From an uncultured Chromatiaceae bacterium (GTDB lineage Bacteria > Pseudomonadota > Gammaproteobacteria > Enterobacterales > Alteromonadaceae): a DNA stretch of 8,701 bases. The translations under genes and the position numbers were made by a program. The stretch is from the NCBI GenBank assembly GCA_946482325.1, contig CAMLRA010000171.1, forward strand, positions 1-8,701, given 5' to 3'. How positions within the stretch are numbered: the stretch's first letter is position 1; each line of letters starts with the position of its first letter. This document shows positions 1 through 7,060 of this stretch, piece by piece. The notes beneath the pieces were generated by a model, which ran no database searches, was not told where the DNA came from, and saw only the letters and a list, made by a program, of their open reading frames with translations.

Positions 1-8
1 TCAGATAC

Positions 9-33
9 AAAAAAACCAGCAAATATGCTGGTT
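9..33 (-). terminator. Rho-independent terminator of the tRNA-fMet transcript
   Basis: On the minus strand a perfect 7-bp stem (arms 33-27 and 20-14, AACCAGC/GCTGGTT, 6-nt loop) is followed by an uninterrupted run of Ts that overlaps the stem end and continues to position 9. It begins 8 nt after the CCA end of the second tRNA, where the transcript should stop. Confidence 0.85.
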
Positions 34-40
34 CTTAAGT

Positions 41-117
<77 letters not shown>

Positions 118-122
118 TCCGA

Positions 123-151
123 AAATTACATGTGAGCAGTGAATGTAATTT
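123..151 (-). other. Inverted repeat in the inter-tRNA spacer
   Basis: Perfect 9-bp arms at 123-131 and 143-151 (AAATTACAT/ATGTAATTT) enclose an 11-nt loop. A second small hairpin (ATTGC-TTT-GCAAT, 152-164) lies beside it. In the precursor RNA these would form A/U-rich stems between the two tRNAs, plausibly marking the spacer for endonuclease processing. The stem is weak and has no proper T tract, so it is not called a terminator. Confidence 0.45.
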
Positions 152-172
152 ATTGCTTTGCAATGATTTAGT

Positions 173-249
<77 letters not shown>

Positions 250-260
250 TCCGTCATTGC

Positions 261-296
261 GGGGCGCATCTTATTGCTTTTAGATTTCGATAGCAA
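261..296 (-). promoter_or_regulatory. Sigma-70 promoter of the tRNA-fMet pair with GC-rich discriminator
   Basis: On the minus strand a -35 TTGCTA (296-291) and a -10 TAAGAT (273-268) are separated by exactly 17 bp. Between the -10 and the expected start near 261 lies GCGCCCC, a GC-only discriminator of the kind found at stable RNA promoters that are shut down by ppGpp/DksA. Stringent control is inferred from this and from the gene type. The sequence just upstream of the -35 is only moderately A/T-rich, so no clear UP element is called. Confidence 0.75.
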
Positions 297-438
297 GCAA
301 CAATTGACGGAAAAACTGCGCCAACGCACTGACTGCTGGTTTTATCAGCATCTTGTGTTCTAAATCAGCGAATTGCCCGTCCCGCAGTAAAGTGGCGCTG
401 GCAAAAACCAAATTCGGCAGCGGGCTGGTTGCAACTTC

Positions 439-447
439 TGATATACT
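439..447 (+). promoter_or_regulatory. Extended -10 promoter for rlmKL
   Basis: The sequence TGATATACT is a TGn extension followed by a 5/6 match to TATAAT. No convincing -35 lies 16-18 bp upstream, as expected for an extended -10 promoter. Initiation would fall around position 454, giving a leader of about 23 nt before the ATG at 477. It diverges from the tRNA promoter. Confidence 0.55.
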
Positions 448-476
448 TCGCGCAATTTTTTTGTGTGGATTTTTTT

Positions 477-2597
477 ATGTTGCAATTCTGGGCGTTAACC
501 TCCAAAGGCGTTGAAGAAGTACTGGCGAGCGAACTGACCAGCCTCGGCGCCACCGTCAGTAAAGTCAGCCTTGGTGCTGTGCGGTTTGAGGCAACGTTGG
601 AGCAGGGCTACCAAATCTGTTTATGGTCGCGCCTCGCCACCCGGATCATGCACCAGCTCGCTCAAATCTCTATTAATGAACAATCTGATGTCTATGCCGT
701 CGCCAACGAAATTGACTGGACCGCACAGATGGGCCTGCGTCAAAGCCTCGCGGTCGAGTGCGTCGGTAAACATGCCACAATCGATAACAGTCAGTTCGGC
801 GCGATGCGCGTCAAAGATGCCATTGTCGACCAGTTCAGAGCCAAATTCGGCGAGCGGCCGGACGTTAGCCGGCTGGAGCCAGACGTGCGGTTTCAGCTGC
901 GGATGGAGCGCCAACATTTTTATTTCTTAAAAGATTTCTCCGGCCCGTCGCTGCACCAGCGCGGTTACCGCAAAGAGCAGGGTGAAGCCCCGCTTAAAGA
1001 GCAGTTAGCTGCGGCCATGCTGATCCGCTCCGGCTGGCAGTTTGAGCAACCGCTGGTCGACCCATTTTGTGGTAGCGGTACCTTATTAATTGAAGCTGTG
1101 CTGATGGCACGGCAATTAGCGCCGGGCTTGAAGCGCCTGAAGTTTGCCTTCGAAAACGACAGCGATTTTGACGCCGCTTTATATCAGGAACTACGGGCCA
1201 AAGCGCTGGGGCAACGCCGGGCTTTAGCAGCAACGGCTAAGTTCATCGGTTTTGATACGGACCCGCGTCAGTTAGACAAAGCCCGCCAAAACGCCGCCCG
1301 TGCCGGTGTCGCTGAATTTATTGAATTCAAAGCCGGTGATGCCACCACCTTAGAAGCTGCCGGTACCCAAATCTCTGGCGTGGTGATTTGTAACCCGCCT
1401 TATGGCGAGCGCCTGGGTGATATTCCATCCTTGATCCCGGTCTACAGCGAATTTTCAGTACGCCTGAAGCAACATTATGCCAACTGGCGATTGGCGATTA
1501 TCACCAGCAACACGGACTTACTACGTTCACTGAAGTTGTCCAAGCTGAAATCTTATAAATTTGCTAACGGCCCGCTGGACTGTGAATTCAGTTTGTTTGA
1601 CCTGACGGAAAAACAGGTGCAAATCACCAGTAAGACCCCGTCGATGTTTTTCACCGAAAGTGAGTCCTTTGCTAACCGGCTGAAAAAGAACGTCAAACAG
1701 CTGGAAAAATGGGCCAAACGCGAGCAAATCAGTTGTTACCGGCTGTACGACGCTGACATTCCGGAATATAACGTTGCCGTCGACTGGTACGACGGCGAAG
1801 TGGTGATCCACGAATATGCCGCGCCTTCGAATGTTGACGAGCAAATCGCGCAAAAACGCCTGTTTGATATCGTGAATCTGGTGCCGCAGGTGCTGCAGGT
1901 ATCGACCGACGCCATAGTTCTAAAAGTGCGCGAAAAGCAAAAAGGCAAAGAGCAGTATCAGGCGCTGGCCAAAGCCGGCCAGTACAAAACAGTCAGCGAA
2001 TATGGCGCCAAATTCCTGGTAAATTTACGTGATTACCTCGATACGGGCCTGTTTTTAGACCACCGCCTGACCCGGCGCAGCATCCAGCAACAAGCCAAAG
2101 ACAAAGCGGTACTGAATCTGTTTGCCTACACCGGCTCGGCTTCTGTGCACGCCGCTCTGGGCGGTGCGCGCAGTGTGACGACTGTCGATATGTCGAACAC
2201 TTATCTGGACTGGGCCAAACGAAATTTTGCCATCAATAACCTTGCCGGCAAACAATATCAGTTTGTACAGGCCAACGTGCTGGAATGGCTGGCTGATTGT
2301 AAAAACCAGTTTGATTTGATTTTTGTCGACCCACCGACTTTTTCCAACTCCAAACGGATGGAAGACACCTGGGATGTGCAACGGGACCATGTGAAGTTAC
2401 TGACGATGATCAGCAAGCTGGTTGCACCTAATGGCAAAGTCATTTTCTCTAATAACAAGCGTAAATTTAAAATTGATCGCGCGGCGCTGGAAGCAGCAGG
2501 CTGGTTGATTAAAGACATCAGCGCGGCGTCGTTACCGGAAGATTTTAAGCGCAACCCGCAAATTCACGTTTGTTTTGAGCTGACGCGGAGCGCCTGA
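477..2597 (+). CDS. rlmL: Bifunctional 23S rRNA methyltransferase RlmKL (m2G2445 and m7G2069)
   Basis: Two fused SAM-dependent methyltransferases that modify 23S rRNA during large-subunit assembly: the N-terminal part makes N2-methyl-G2445 and the C-terminal part N7-methyl-G2069 (E. coli numbering). The 706 residues compare with 702 in E. coli RlmL, with similarity along the whole length. Order: RNA-binding THUMP region (about 45-155), first methyltransferase with SAM motif DPFCGSGTLLIEA (195-207) and catalytic NPPYGERL (306-313), then the second with NLFAYTGSASVHAALGGA (547-564) and DPPTFSNSKRMED (618-630). The frame is open back to an ATG at 429, but that lies upstream of the likely promoter -10 (442-447) and would add a 16-residue hydrophobic stretch absent from the family. 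The ATG at 477 matches the E. coli N terminus; its ribosome binding site is weak (TGGA). The stop overlaps the next start as TGATG. Confidence 0.96.
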   Translation: MLQFWALTSKGVEEVLASELTSLGATVSKVSLGAVRFEATLEQGYQICLWSRLATRIMHQLAQISINEQSDVYAVANEIDWTAQMGLRQSLAVECVGKHATIDNSQFGAMRVKDAIVDQFRAKFGERPDVSRLEPDVRFQLRMERQHFYFLKDFSGPSLHQRGYRKEQGEAPLKEQLAAAMLIRSGWQFEQPLVDPFCGSGTLLIEAVLMARQLAPGLKRLKFAFENDSDFDAALYQELRAKALGQRRALAATAKFIGFDTDPRQLDKARQNAARAGVAEFIEFKAGDATTLEAAGTQISGVVICNPPYGERLGDIPSLIPVYSEFSVRLKQHYANWRLAIITSNTDLLRSLKLSKLKSYKFANGPLDCEFSLFDLTEKQVQITSKTPSMFFTESESFANRLKKNVKQLEKWAKREQISCYRLYDADIPEYNVAVDWYDGEVVIHEYAAPSNVDEQIAQKRLFDIVNLVPQVLQVSTDAIVLKVREKQKGKEQYQALAKAGQYKTVSEYGAKFLVNLRDYLDTGLFLDHRLTRRSIQQQAKDKAVLNLFAYTGSASVHAALGGARSVTTVDMSNTYLDWAKRNFAINNLAGKQYQFVQANVLEWLADCKNQFDLIFVDPPTFSNSKRMEDTWDVQRDHVKLLTMISKLVAPNGKVIFSNNKRKFKIDRAALEAAGWLIKDISAASLPEDFKRNPQIHVCFELTRSA

Positions 2598-2833
2598 TGC
2601 TGACGCTATACAGCACCTGGGGTTGCCATTTATGTGAAGACGCCGAAGCTTTGCTACGTGCAGCGGGCTTGGAGTTCACCACGGTCGATATTGTCGATGA
2701 CGAGGCTGCCTATGCGCTGTACCGGGTCGAGATCCCGGTATTGACTGCTCAGTACAAAGGACAGATCAGCGAATTAAAATGGCCCTTTGATGCGGCCGCA
2801 CTACAGAGATTTATCACACAGCCAGCGCTGTGA
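2597..2833 (+). CDS. Small glutaredoxin-like protein (DUF836/thioredoxin fold)
   Basis: A 78-residue protein with a glutaredoxin/thioredoxin-type N terminus: a beta strand (LTLYST) leads into the redox motif CHLC (Cys10, Cys13), followed by an amphipathic helix, a second strand and a cis-Pro loop IPVL (Pro47). The length and YSTWGCHLC pattern match the DUF836 glutaredoxin-like family, whose substrates are largely unknown. The conserved CxxC suggests thiol-disulfide exchange in the cytoplasm; there is no signal peptide. Its ATG overlaps the rlmKL stop by one base (TGATG) with no clear ribosome binding site of its own, so translation is probably coupled to rlmKL. E. coli lacks a gene at this position; similar placement before uup is recalled in Shewanella-type genomes. 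A link to RNA methylation or Uup is only contextual. Confidence 0.85.
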   Translation: MLTLYSTWGCHLCEDAEALLRAAGLEFTTVDIVDDEAAYALYRVEIPVLTAQYKGQISELKWPFDAAALQRFITQPAL

Positions 2834-2835
2834 AC

Positions 2836-2852
2836 AGGAAAGATTAAGCGTG
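2836..2852 (+). promoter_or_regulatory. Ribosome binding site fixing a GTG start for uup
   Basis: AGGAAAG (2836-2842) lies at normal distance before GTG (2850-2852). The in-frame ATG codons at 2787 and 2790 are inside the upstream gene, lack a Shine-Dalgarno and would add 21 residues not seen in Uup proteins. Confidence 0.8.
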
Positions 2853-4766
2853 GAATTACTCAGATTTCAACAAGCCTGTCTGGCTTTTGGTACCCATCCG
2901 GTGCTTGACCATGTCGACTTTAGTTTATTTGCCGGCGAGCGGGTTTGTTTAGTTGGCCGTAACGGCGCTGGTAAGTCGTCGCTGCTCAAAGTTTTAACCG
3001 GCCAGCAAGTGCTGGACGACGGTCAGGTCGTCAAAGAAAACAACGTGGTACTGGCGCGTCTCGAACAAGATCCGCCGGCCCGGATTGATGTCACTATCGC
3101 TGATTTTATCCGCGAAGGTGCCGGCGACCTTGCGGCTAAACTGCAGCGTTTTTATCAAATTTCCAACGAGTATGACGCTGATAATGACGCGCAACAACGT
3201 GAATTTGCGGCGTTGCAAAGTGAACTGGACGCGCGGGACGGCTGGCAACTAGAAGCCCGCGTGCTTCAGCTGTGCGAGCAGTTCGTGATGGCACCGGATG
3301 CCACTTTGGCCAGTTTGTCCGGTGGCTGGTTACGCAAAGCAGCGTTGGCGCGGGCACTTATTGCCAAGCCAAATATTCTGCTTTTAGACGAACCGACCAA
3401 CCACTTAGATGTTGCCGCTATTCAGTGGCTGGAGCAATTTTTGCTGCAGTTTGCCGGAGCCATTATTTTTGTTTCGCACGACCGCGCTTTTATCCGCAAT
3501 GTCGCAACGCGCATCATCGATTTAGACCGCGGCCAGTTAACTTCTCACCCGGGCAACTATGCCGAGTATCTCGAACGTAAAGCCAAAATGCTTGAGGTGG
3601 AGCAACATCACAATGCGCTGTTTGATAAAAAACTGGCTGAAGAAGAAGTCTGGATCCGTCAGGGCATCAAAGCGCGGCGCACACGGAATGAAGGCCGGGT
3701 ACGGGCATTAAAAGAGTTACGTAAAGAACGTGCTGCCCGCGTTGAACAGCTGGGTAAAGTTGATTTTGCCATTGAACAGGCGGCGAAATCCGGCAAACTG
3801 GTGTTTGAAGGCAAAAAACTCAATTTAAGTTTTGATGGCAAAACGCTGCTGCAGGATTTTAATTTCCTGTTGATGCGTGGCGACCGCGTGGCGTTAGTCG
3901 GGCCAAATGGTGTCGGCAAAACCAGCTTAATCAAAGTGTTGCTGGATGAGTACCCGGTTGAAAGCGGTGAGATTAAACGCGGCACTAACCTTGAAGTCGC
4001 GTATTTCGACCAGCATCGGATGGCGCTGGATCTAGACGCCACAGTACAGGATAACGTGGCAGAAGGGCGGCAAGAAATCGTACAAAATGGCCAAAGCCGC
4101 CATGTACTGAGCTACCTGCAAGATTTCCTGTTTGCGCCGGCGCGGTCGCGCACACCGATGCGGGCTTTGTCCGGCGGAGAAAAAAACCGGCTTTTGTTAG
4201 CGAAGTTATTCGCTAAACCAAGTAACTTATTAATCCTCGATGAACCGACCAACGACCTTGACGTCGAAACGCTGGAGCTGTTAGAAGATATTCTGCAGCA
4301 GTATCAGGGCACAGTGATTTTGGTCAGCCACGACCGTGAATTCGTCAACAACACAGTCACCAGTGCGCTGTGGTTCACCGGCACCGGCCGGATCGTTGAA
4401 ATTGCCGGCGGGTATGATGATGTGCTGGCGTACCAACAGCTGCAACAAAGTAAGACGGAAGTGAAAAAACCGTCGAATGAACAAATAATTACAAAACCCG
4501 CTGAGCAATCTGCCACGCAGGCTTCAGCTTCAGCACCGAAGAAGTTATCATACAAAGAGAAACGCGAACTGGAACTGTTGCCCGCCGAGATCGAAAGTCT
4601 TGATGAACAGCTCAGCGCCTTACAGACGCAGGTCAATGATCCGGAGTTCTTCCGCCAGAGTGCCGATGTCACCACAGCTCTATTGAACCAAATTCAGCAA
4701 GTCGAGTCGAAGCTGGCGCACGCATACGAGCGTTGGGAACAATTAGAAGCATTAAACCAGCAGTAG
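2850..4766 (+). CDS. uup: ABC-F family ATPase Uup
   Basis: A soluble ABC-F ATPase with two nucleotide-binding domains and no membrane segments. Uup associates with ribosomes, affects 50S assembly/translation, and was first known for suppressing transposon precise excision. From the GTG start it is 638 residues (E. coli 635). Domain 1: Walker A GRNGAGKS (36-43), signature LSGGW (156-160), Walker B with catalytic glutamate ILLLDEPTNHLD (176-187), H-loop SHD (209-211). An ABC-F linker of charged helices (about 240-310, including the RQGIKARRTRNEGRVRALK stretch) follows. Domain 2: GPNGVGKT (351-358), LSGGE (440-444), LLILDEPTNDLD (460-471), SHD (493-495). A low-complexity Ala/Ser/Lys/Glu hinge (about 534-565) leads to a C-terminal coiled coil (about 566-635), which in E. 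coli Uup binds DNA. The variant LSGGW is normal for Uup. It follows the glutaredoxin-like gene by 16 bp, in the same operon. Confidence 0.97.
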   Translation: MELLRFQQACLAFGTHPVLDHVDFSLFAGERVCLVGRNGAGKSSLLKVLTGQQVLDDGQVVKENNVVLARLEQDPPARIDVTIADFIREGAGDLAAKLQRFYQISNEYDADNDAQQREFAALQSELDARDGWQLEARVLQLCEQFVMAPDATLASLSGGWLRKAALARALIAKPNILLLDEPTNHLDVAAIQWLEQFLLQFAGAIIFVSHDRAFIRNVATRIIDLDRGQLTSHPGNYAEYLERKAKMLEVEQHHNALFDKKLAEEEVWIRQGIKARRTRNEGRVRALKELRKERAARVEQLGKVDFAIEQAAKSGKLVFEGKKLNLSFDGKTLLQDFNFLLMRGDRVALVGPNGVGKTSLIKVLLDEYPVESGEIKRGTNLEVAYFDQHRMALDLDATVQDNVAEGRQEIVQNGQSRHVLSYLQDFLFAPARSRTPMRALSGGEKNRLLLAKLFAKPSNLLILDEPTNDLDVETLELLEDILQQYQGTVILVSHDREFVNNTVTSALWFTGTGRIVEIAGGYDDVLAYQQLQQSKTEVKKPSNEQIITKPAEQSATQASASAPKKLSYKEKRELELLPAEIESLDEQLSALQTQVNDPEFFRQSADVTTALLNQIQQVESKLAHAYERWEQLEALNQQ

Positions 4767-4778
4767 CAGGGGAATTGA

Positions 4779-6482
4779 ATGAAATTTTCGCCGTTGTTTG
4801 TCGCCATGTTACCGGCCGTCGTGGCCTTTACGGGGCAGGCAGCCACTTATCAGGTCGTGGAACTTGGACCTATTGATGGTTATAAATCAAGTTTCGTCGC
4901 TGGCCTCAATAACAATAATCAGGTCGTCGGCAATTTAAGTAACAGATTTAATTACCCGATTGACCTGAACTCGGTAGATTTTACTAATAGCTTCATCGTC
5001 GCTAATTTAACCGCAGCTGAAATTGAAGAAGTCAAAAAGGGCAATATTAATGCCAAGGCCCTGACGGTTTTGACTAACTATCTGCAAACGGCCAGCGGTA
5101 TTTACACTACTCAACGATTTGCTGCGACTTATCCGGTCCGGCTGGACACCAAACAACTGGTACGGGTCCGTGATACGGCCACAGTGCAGACAAATAATGA
5201 ATATCTGCTGGGCATTAACGATCTGAACCAGATGGTTGGCTACGCCACAGCACCATTCACCCGTCAGTCTTTTACCCCTGCGGCGACGACCACGACGCCA
5301 AACCCGGTTGCGCAGCAACTCTGGGTACCAGCGCCAATGCATATGGCTGGTGTGATCTTCACCGATAAAGGCAAATATACCTTGCCACCTGCGTACACCG
5401 ATTATGGCGGTGGTTACACTGTTGGACGTGGGTTAAATAATACCGGTAAAGTGATCGGCTACGGCAGCAGCAATATGCTGACGGATACACAGACTGCTGT
5501 TGCTAAAGCCTGTGATGGCACGACAGAACCTAAGGATCTGTGTTACTACCGCAATGCAGTCGGAAATGCTTACGAGACTCGCGGGATGGTGTGGCAATTA
5601 GATGCCAATGGAAAACCTGGCACACCGCAATTGCTTGGTTTCCTTGGTGATAAGAACTCTGGTAAAGCGCATACCCGGACCGATTACCCAACCGTGACCT
5701 ACACCAGCACACCGAACGATATTAATGACAATGGATTGATAGTTGGCGCGTCGATGTATTCAGACAGCGATGATATCCGATTCTATATCATCGGTTTATC
5801 AGGTCGCGACGAAGTCTACCATGCGTTCCATGCCACAATTTTTGATGGTAGTGAGCTGAAATCCTTTATCGACACCAAAGAGTGGAGTAGCAGCTACGCA
5901 ACCGGCGTCAATAACAAAAATATAATTACCGGTTATGCGGTAAAAAATATCAGCAGCGCGGACCGGAATCGTTTCTTTGTTTACGATTACAACACGCAAA
6001 AACTGACATTCCCGGCGGACTTGTTTGCGTCTGCTTCAACAGCGCCTGAAGCAATCAATGATAATAATCTGATTGTCGGCACTACTGAAACAGCAACAGC
6101 GGGTTCATCGACACGTCGAAATGTTGGTTTCCTGTATGACCTTAATGCTAACACCTTTAAAGACATCAACACGCTGCTGAGCTGTAAGTCTGCTTACACT
6201 ATTGTGACTGCAACCGACATTAACGAGAAAAACGTCATTGTCGCAACTGCAATCAAAGAAGTGGAGCGCCGTGATGTCAAAGGGGAACTGGTCAAAGACA
6301 GCGCCGGTAATGTCCTGAAAGAGGAAATTGCCGTTGCGGTGCAGTTAAATCCAATCGCGAATGGCACTATTGATAACTGTGATAGCACCGAAGAACAAAC
6401 CTATGAACGCCAGGGCGCCAGCTTTGGTCTGTTTGGTTTGTTAGCATTGCTGCCCCTCGCGTTGCGTCGTCGGCGGCGCTAA
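4779..6482 (+). CDS. DUF3466-family exported repeat protein with a C-terminal sorting-type tail
   Basis: A 567-residue secreted or surface protein of unknown function. Residues 1-21 form a signal peptide (MKFSP, hydrophobic core, GQA before the likely cut at 21/22). The mature part carries seven copies of a short motif (I/L/V)N(N/D)xxx(I/V)(V/I/T)G: 43-51, 146-154, 219-227, 315-323, 377-385, 426-434 and a degenerate 481-488. This resembles HAF-type repeats, suggesting a repeated beta structure. Four cysteines (245, 255, 469, 534) could form disulfides. The end is tripartite: a small-residue stretch QGAS, hydrophobic FGLFGLLALLPLAL (549-562) and RRRRR, like GlyGly-CTERM tails processed by rhombosortase, though without a strict GG. 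AGGGGA (4768-4773) is a strong ribosome binding site 5 nt before the ATG. It lies 12 bp after uup and ends the operon, occupying the position of pqiABC in E. coli. Confidence 0.85.
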   Translation: MKFSPLFVAMLPAVVAFTGQAATYQVVELGPIDGYKSSFVAGLNNNNQVVGNLSNRFNYPIDLNSVDFTNSFIVANLTAAEIEEVKKGNINAKALTVLTNYLQTASGIYTTQRFAATYPVRLDTKQLVRVRDTATVQTNNEYLLGINDLNQMVGYATAPFTRQSFTPAATTTTPNPVAQQLWVPAPMHMAGVIFTDKGKYTLPPAYTDYGGGYTVGRGLNNTGKVIGYGSSNMLTDTQTAVAKACDGTTEPKDLCYYRNAVGNAYETRGMVWQLDANGKPGTPQLLGFLGDKNSGKAHTRTDYPTVTYTSTPNDINDNGLIVGASMYSDSDDIRFYIIGLSGRDEVYHAFHATIFDGSELKSFIDTKEWSSSYATGVNNKNIITGYAVKNISSADRNRFFVYDYNTQKLTFPADLFASASTAPEAINDNNLIVGTTETATAGSSTRRNVGFLYDLNANTFKDINTLLSCKSAYTIVTATDINEKNVIVATAIKEVERRDVKGELVKDSAGNVLKEEIAVAVQLNPIANGTIDNCDSTEEQTYERQGASFGLFGLLALLPLALRRRRR

Positions 6483-6492
6483 TTTCGTATTG

Positions 6493-6518
6493 AAAAAACC
6501 CGCTGTGCGGGTTTTTTT
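6493..6518 (+). terminator. Rho-independent terminator of the rlmKL-grx-uup-DUF3466 operon
   Basis: An 11-bp perfect inverted repeat (AAAAAACCCGC at 6493-6503, GCGGGTTTTTT at 6507-6517, TGT loop) sits 10 nt after the DUF3466 stop. The GC core CCCGC/GCGGG is followed by seven Ts (6512-6518). The matching A run means it could also act on the other strand, but no minus-strand gene leads into it. Confidence 0.92.
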
Positions 6519-6556
6519 CTGCCTGTATAGGTCCCCGCAGAGTTGAATCTATTTTT

Positions 6557-6592
6557 CAGCTTCCACCAATGCTGGCTGCGCCAGAAAAGCTG
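6557..6592 (+). other. Compound hairpin of unknown role before rmf
   Basis: An outer 6-bp stem, CAGCTT (6557-6562) with AAGCTG (6587-6592), encloses an inner hairpin, CTGGC (6572-6576) and GCCAG (6580-6584) with a TGC loop. A short T run follows at 6598-6602. It could be a second, weaker terminator, a structured RNA element or chance. Confidence 0.35.
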
Positions 6593-6688
6593 CAGTCTTT
6601 TTGAAAAATAATTTCATTTTTTTGTCGTCAAATTGCAATGAAGTTCAGTTCGTTAGCGAAAGTCAAATAGTATCTGTGCTATTTTCGG

Positions 6689-6717
6689 TTGAACCTTTTG
6701 CCACAGAGGTCTATCTA
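6689..6717 (+). promoter_or_regulatory. Weak candidate promoter for rmf
   Basis: TTGAAC (6689-6694) and TATCTA (6712-6717) are 17 bp apart, which would put the start near 6724 and give a leader of about 70 nt. An alternative is the extended -10 TGCTATTTT at 6677-6685, with a start near 6692. Neither is strong, which is not surprising for a gene expected to be induced in stationary phase or by ppGpp. The true start cannot be fixed from sequence. Confidence 0.25.
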
Positions 6718-6794
6718 TTAACTGTGTGCCGGTGTTGCACCCCTGCAGCCGGTACTTTCTGTGAAGAACACATAGAGTTGAGGAAGACTGCCGT

Positions 6795-6977
6795 ATGAAA
6801 AGACAAAAACGTGATCGTTTAGAACGTGCTCATGCTCAAGGTTATCGTGCAGGTGTTACAGGCCGTTCAAAGGAGCTTTGTCCGTATCAGAGTATTGATG
6901 CGCGCTCGCAGTGGTTGGGGGGGTATCGCGAGGCGATGGAAGACCGCGGTGGTGGTCTGTTTAGTAAAGGTCAATAA
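6795..6977 (+). CDS. rmf: Ribosome modulation factor (hibernation factor)
   Basis: A 60-residue basic protein that, in stationary phase, binds 30S subunits near the mRNA exit channel and drives 70S ribosomes into inactive 100S dimers. The first 51 residues align almost without change to E. coli Rmf, including the start MKRQKRDRLERAH, RSKELCPY (24-31) and RSQWLGGYREAM (38-49). The tail (52-60, GGGLFSKGQ) is about five residues longer than in E. coli and differs. An AGGA (6781-6784) lies 10 nt before the ATG. The gene is monocistronic, fenced by terminators on both sides, and sits next to fabA as in E. coli. Confidence 0.97.
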   Translation: MKRQKRDRLERAHAQGYRAGVTGRSKELCPYQSIDARSQWLGGYREAMEDRGGGLFSKGQ

Positions 6978-7008
6978 TTCCGGTCTGCTGAGACTGATGC
7001 ATTAAGGA

Positions 7009-7038
7009 ACAAACCCCGCAATCGCGGGGTTTGTCGTT
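7009..7038 (+). terminator. Terminator of rmf, shared with convergent fabA
   Basis: A perfect 11-bp stem (ACAAACCCCGC at 7009-7019, GCGGGGTTTGT at 7024-7034, AATC loop) begins 32 nt after the rmf stop. The plus-strand tail CGTTTT is short and interrupted. In the minus direction the hairpin is followed by TTCCTTAAT, a poorer tail, so it may halt fabA transcripts less well. Its position between two convergent genes fits a bidirectional role. Confidence 0.8.
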
Positions 7039-7060
7039 TTACAGCTGACTGGAGAGCCAA

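Larger units (their letters stand above)
6519..6794. other. Region upstream of rmf without a convincing gene
   Basis: Between the operon terminator and rmf lie 276 bp. The left part has a compound hairpin (6557-6592). Positions 6593-6640 are markedly A/T-rich, and 6641-6794 holds the likely rmf promoter and leader. The only open frame of note (TTG at 6601, ending on the rmf ATG as ATGA) has no ribosome binding site and crosses the promoter candidates. I regard the region as regulatory or noncoding RNA rather than protein-coding. Confidence 0.6.

Noticed and set aside
123..151. Inter-tRNA inverted repeat as a terminator
   Set aside because: The stem is A/T-rich and no adequate T run follows on either strand; a second tRNA lies beyond it and has no promoter of its own that I can see.
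365..553. Minus-strand 62-codon frame across the rlmKL promoter and 5' end
   Set aside because: It overlaps the start of rlmKL on the other strand, has no ribosome binding site, and its sequence resembles no known protein.
2787..2849. Upstream ATG extension of uup
   Set aside because: It would overlap the glutaredoxin-like gene, has no ribosome binding site, and adds residues absent from Uup; GTG 2850 has a proper AGGAAAG.
6760..6774. TGTGAAGAACACA as a CRP site upstream of rmf
   Set aside because: The spacing between the half sites is too short for the CRP consensus TGTGA-N6-TCACA, and the site sits close to the ribosome binding site.
6601..6798. Plus-strand 65-codon frame from TTG, ending as ATGA on the rmf start, with a Cys-rich CRCC stretch
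   Set aside because: There is no Shine-Dalgarno, the start is TTG, no family is recognised, and it spans the A/T-rich and promoter region. The overlap with rmf is probably chance.
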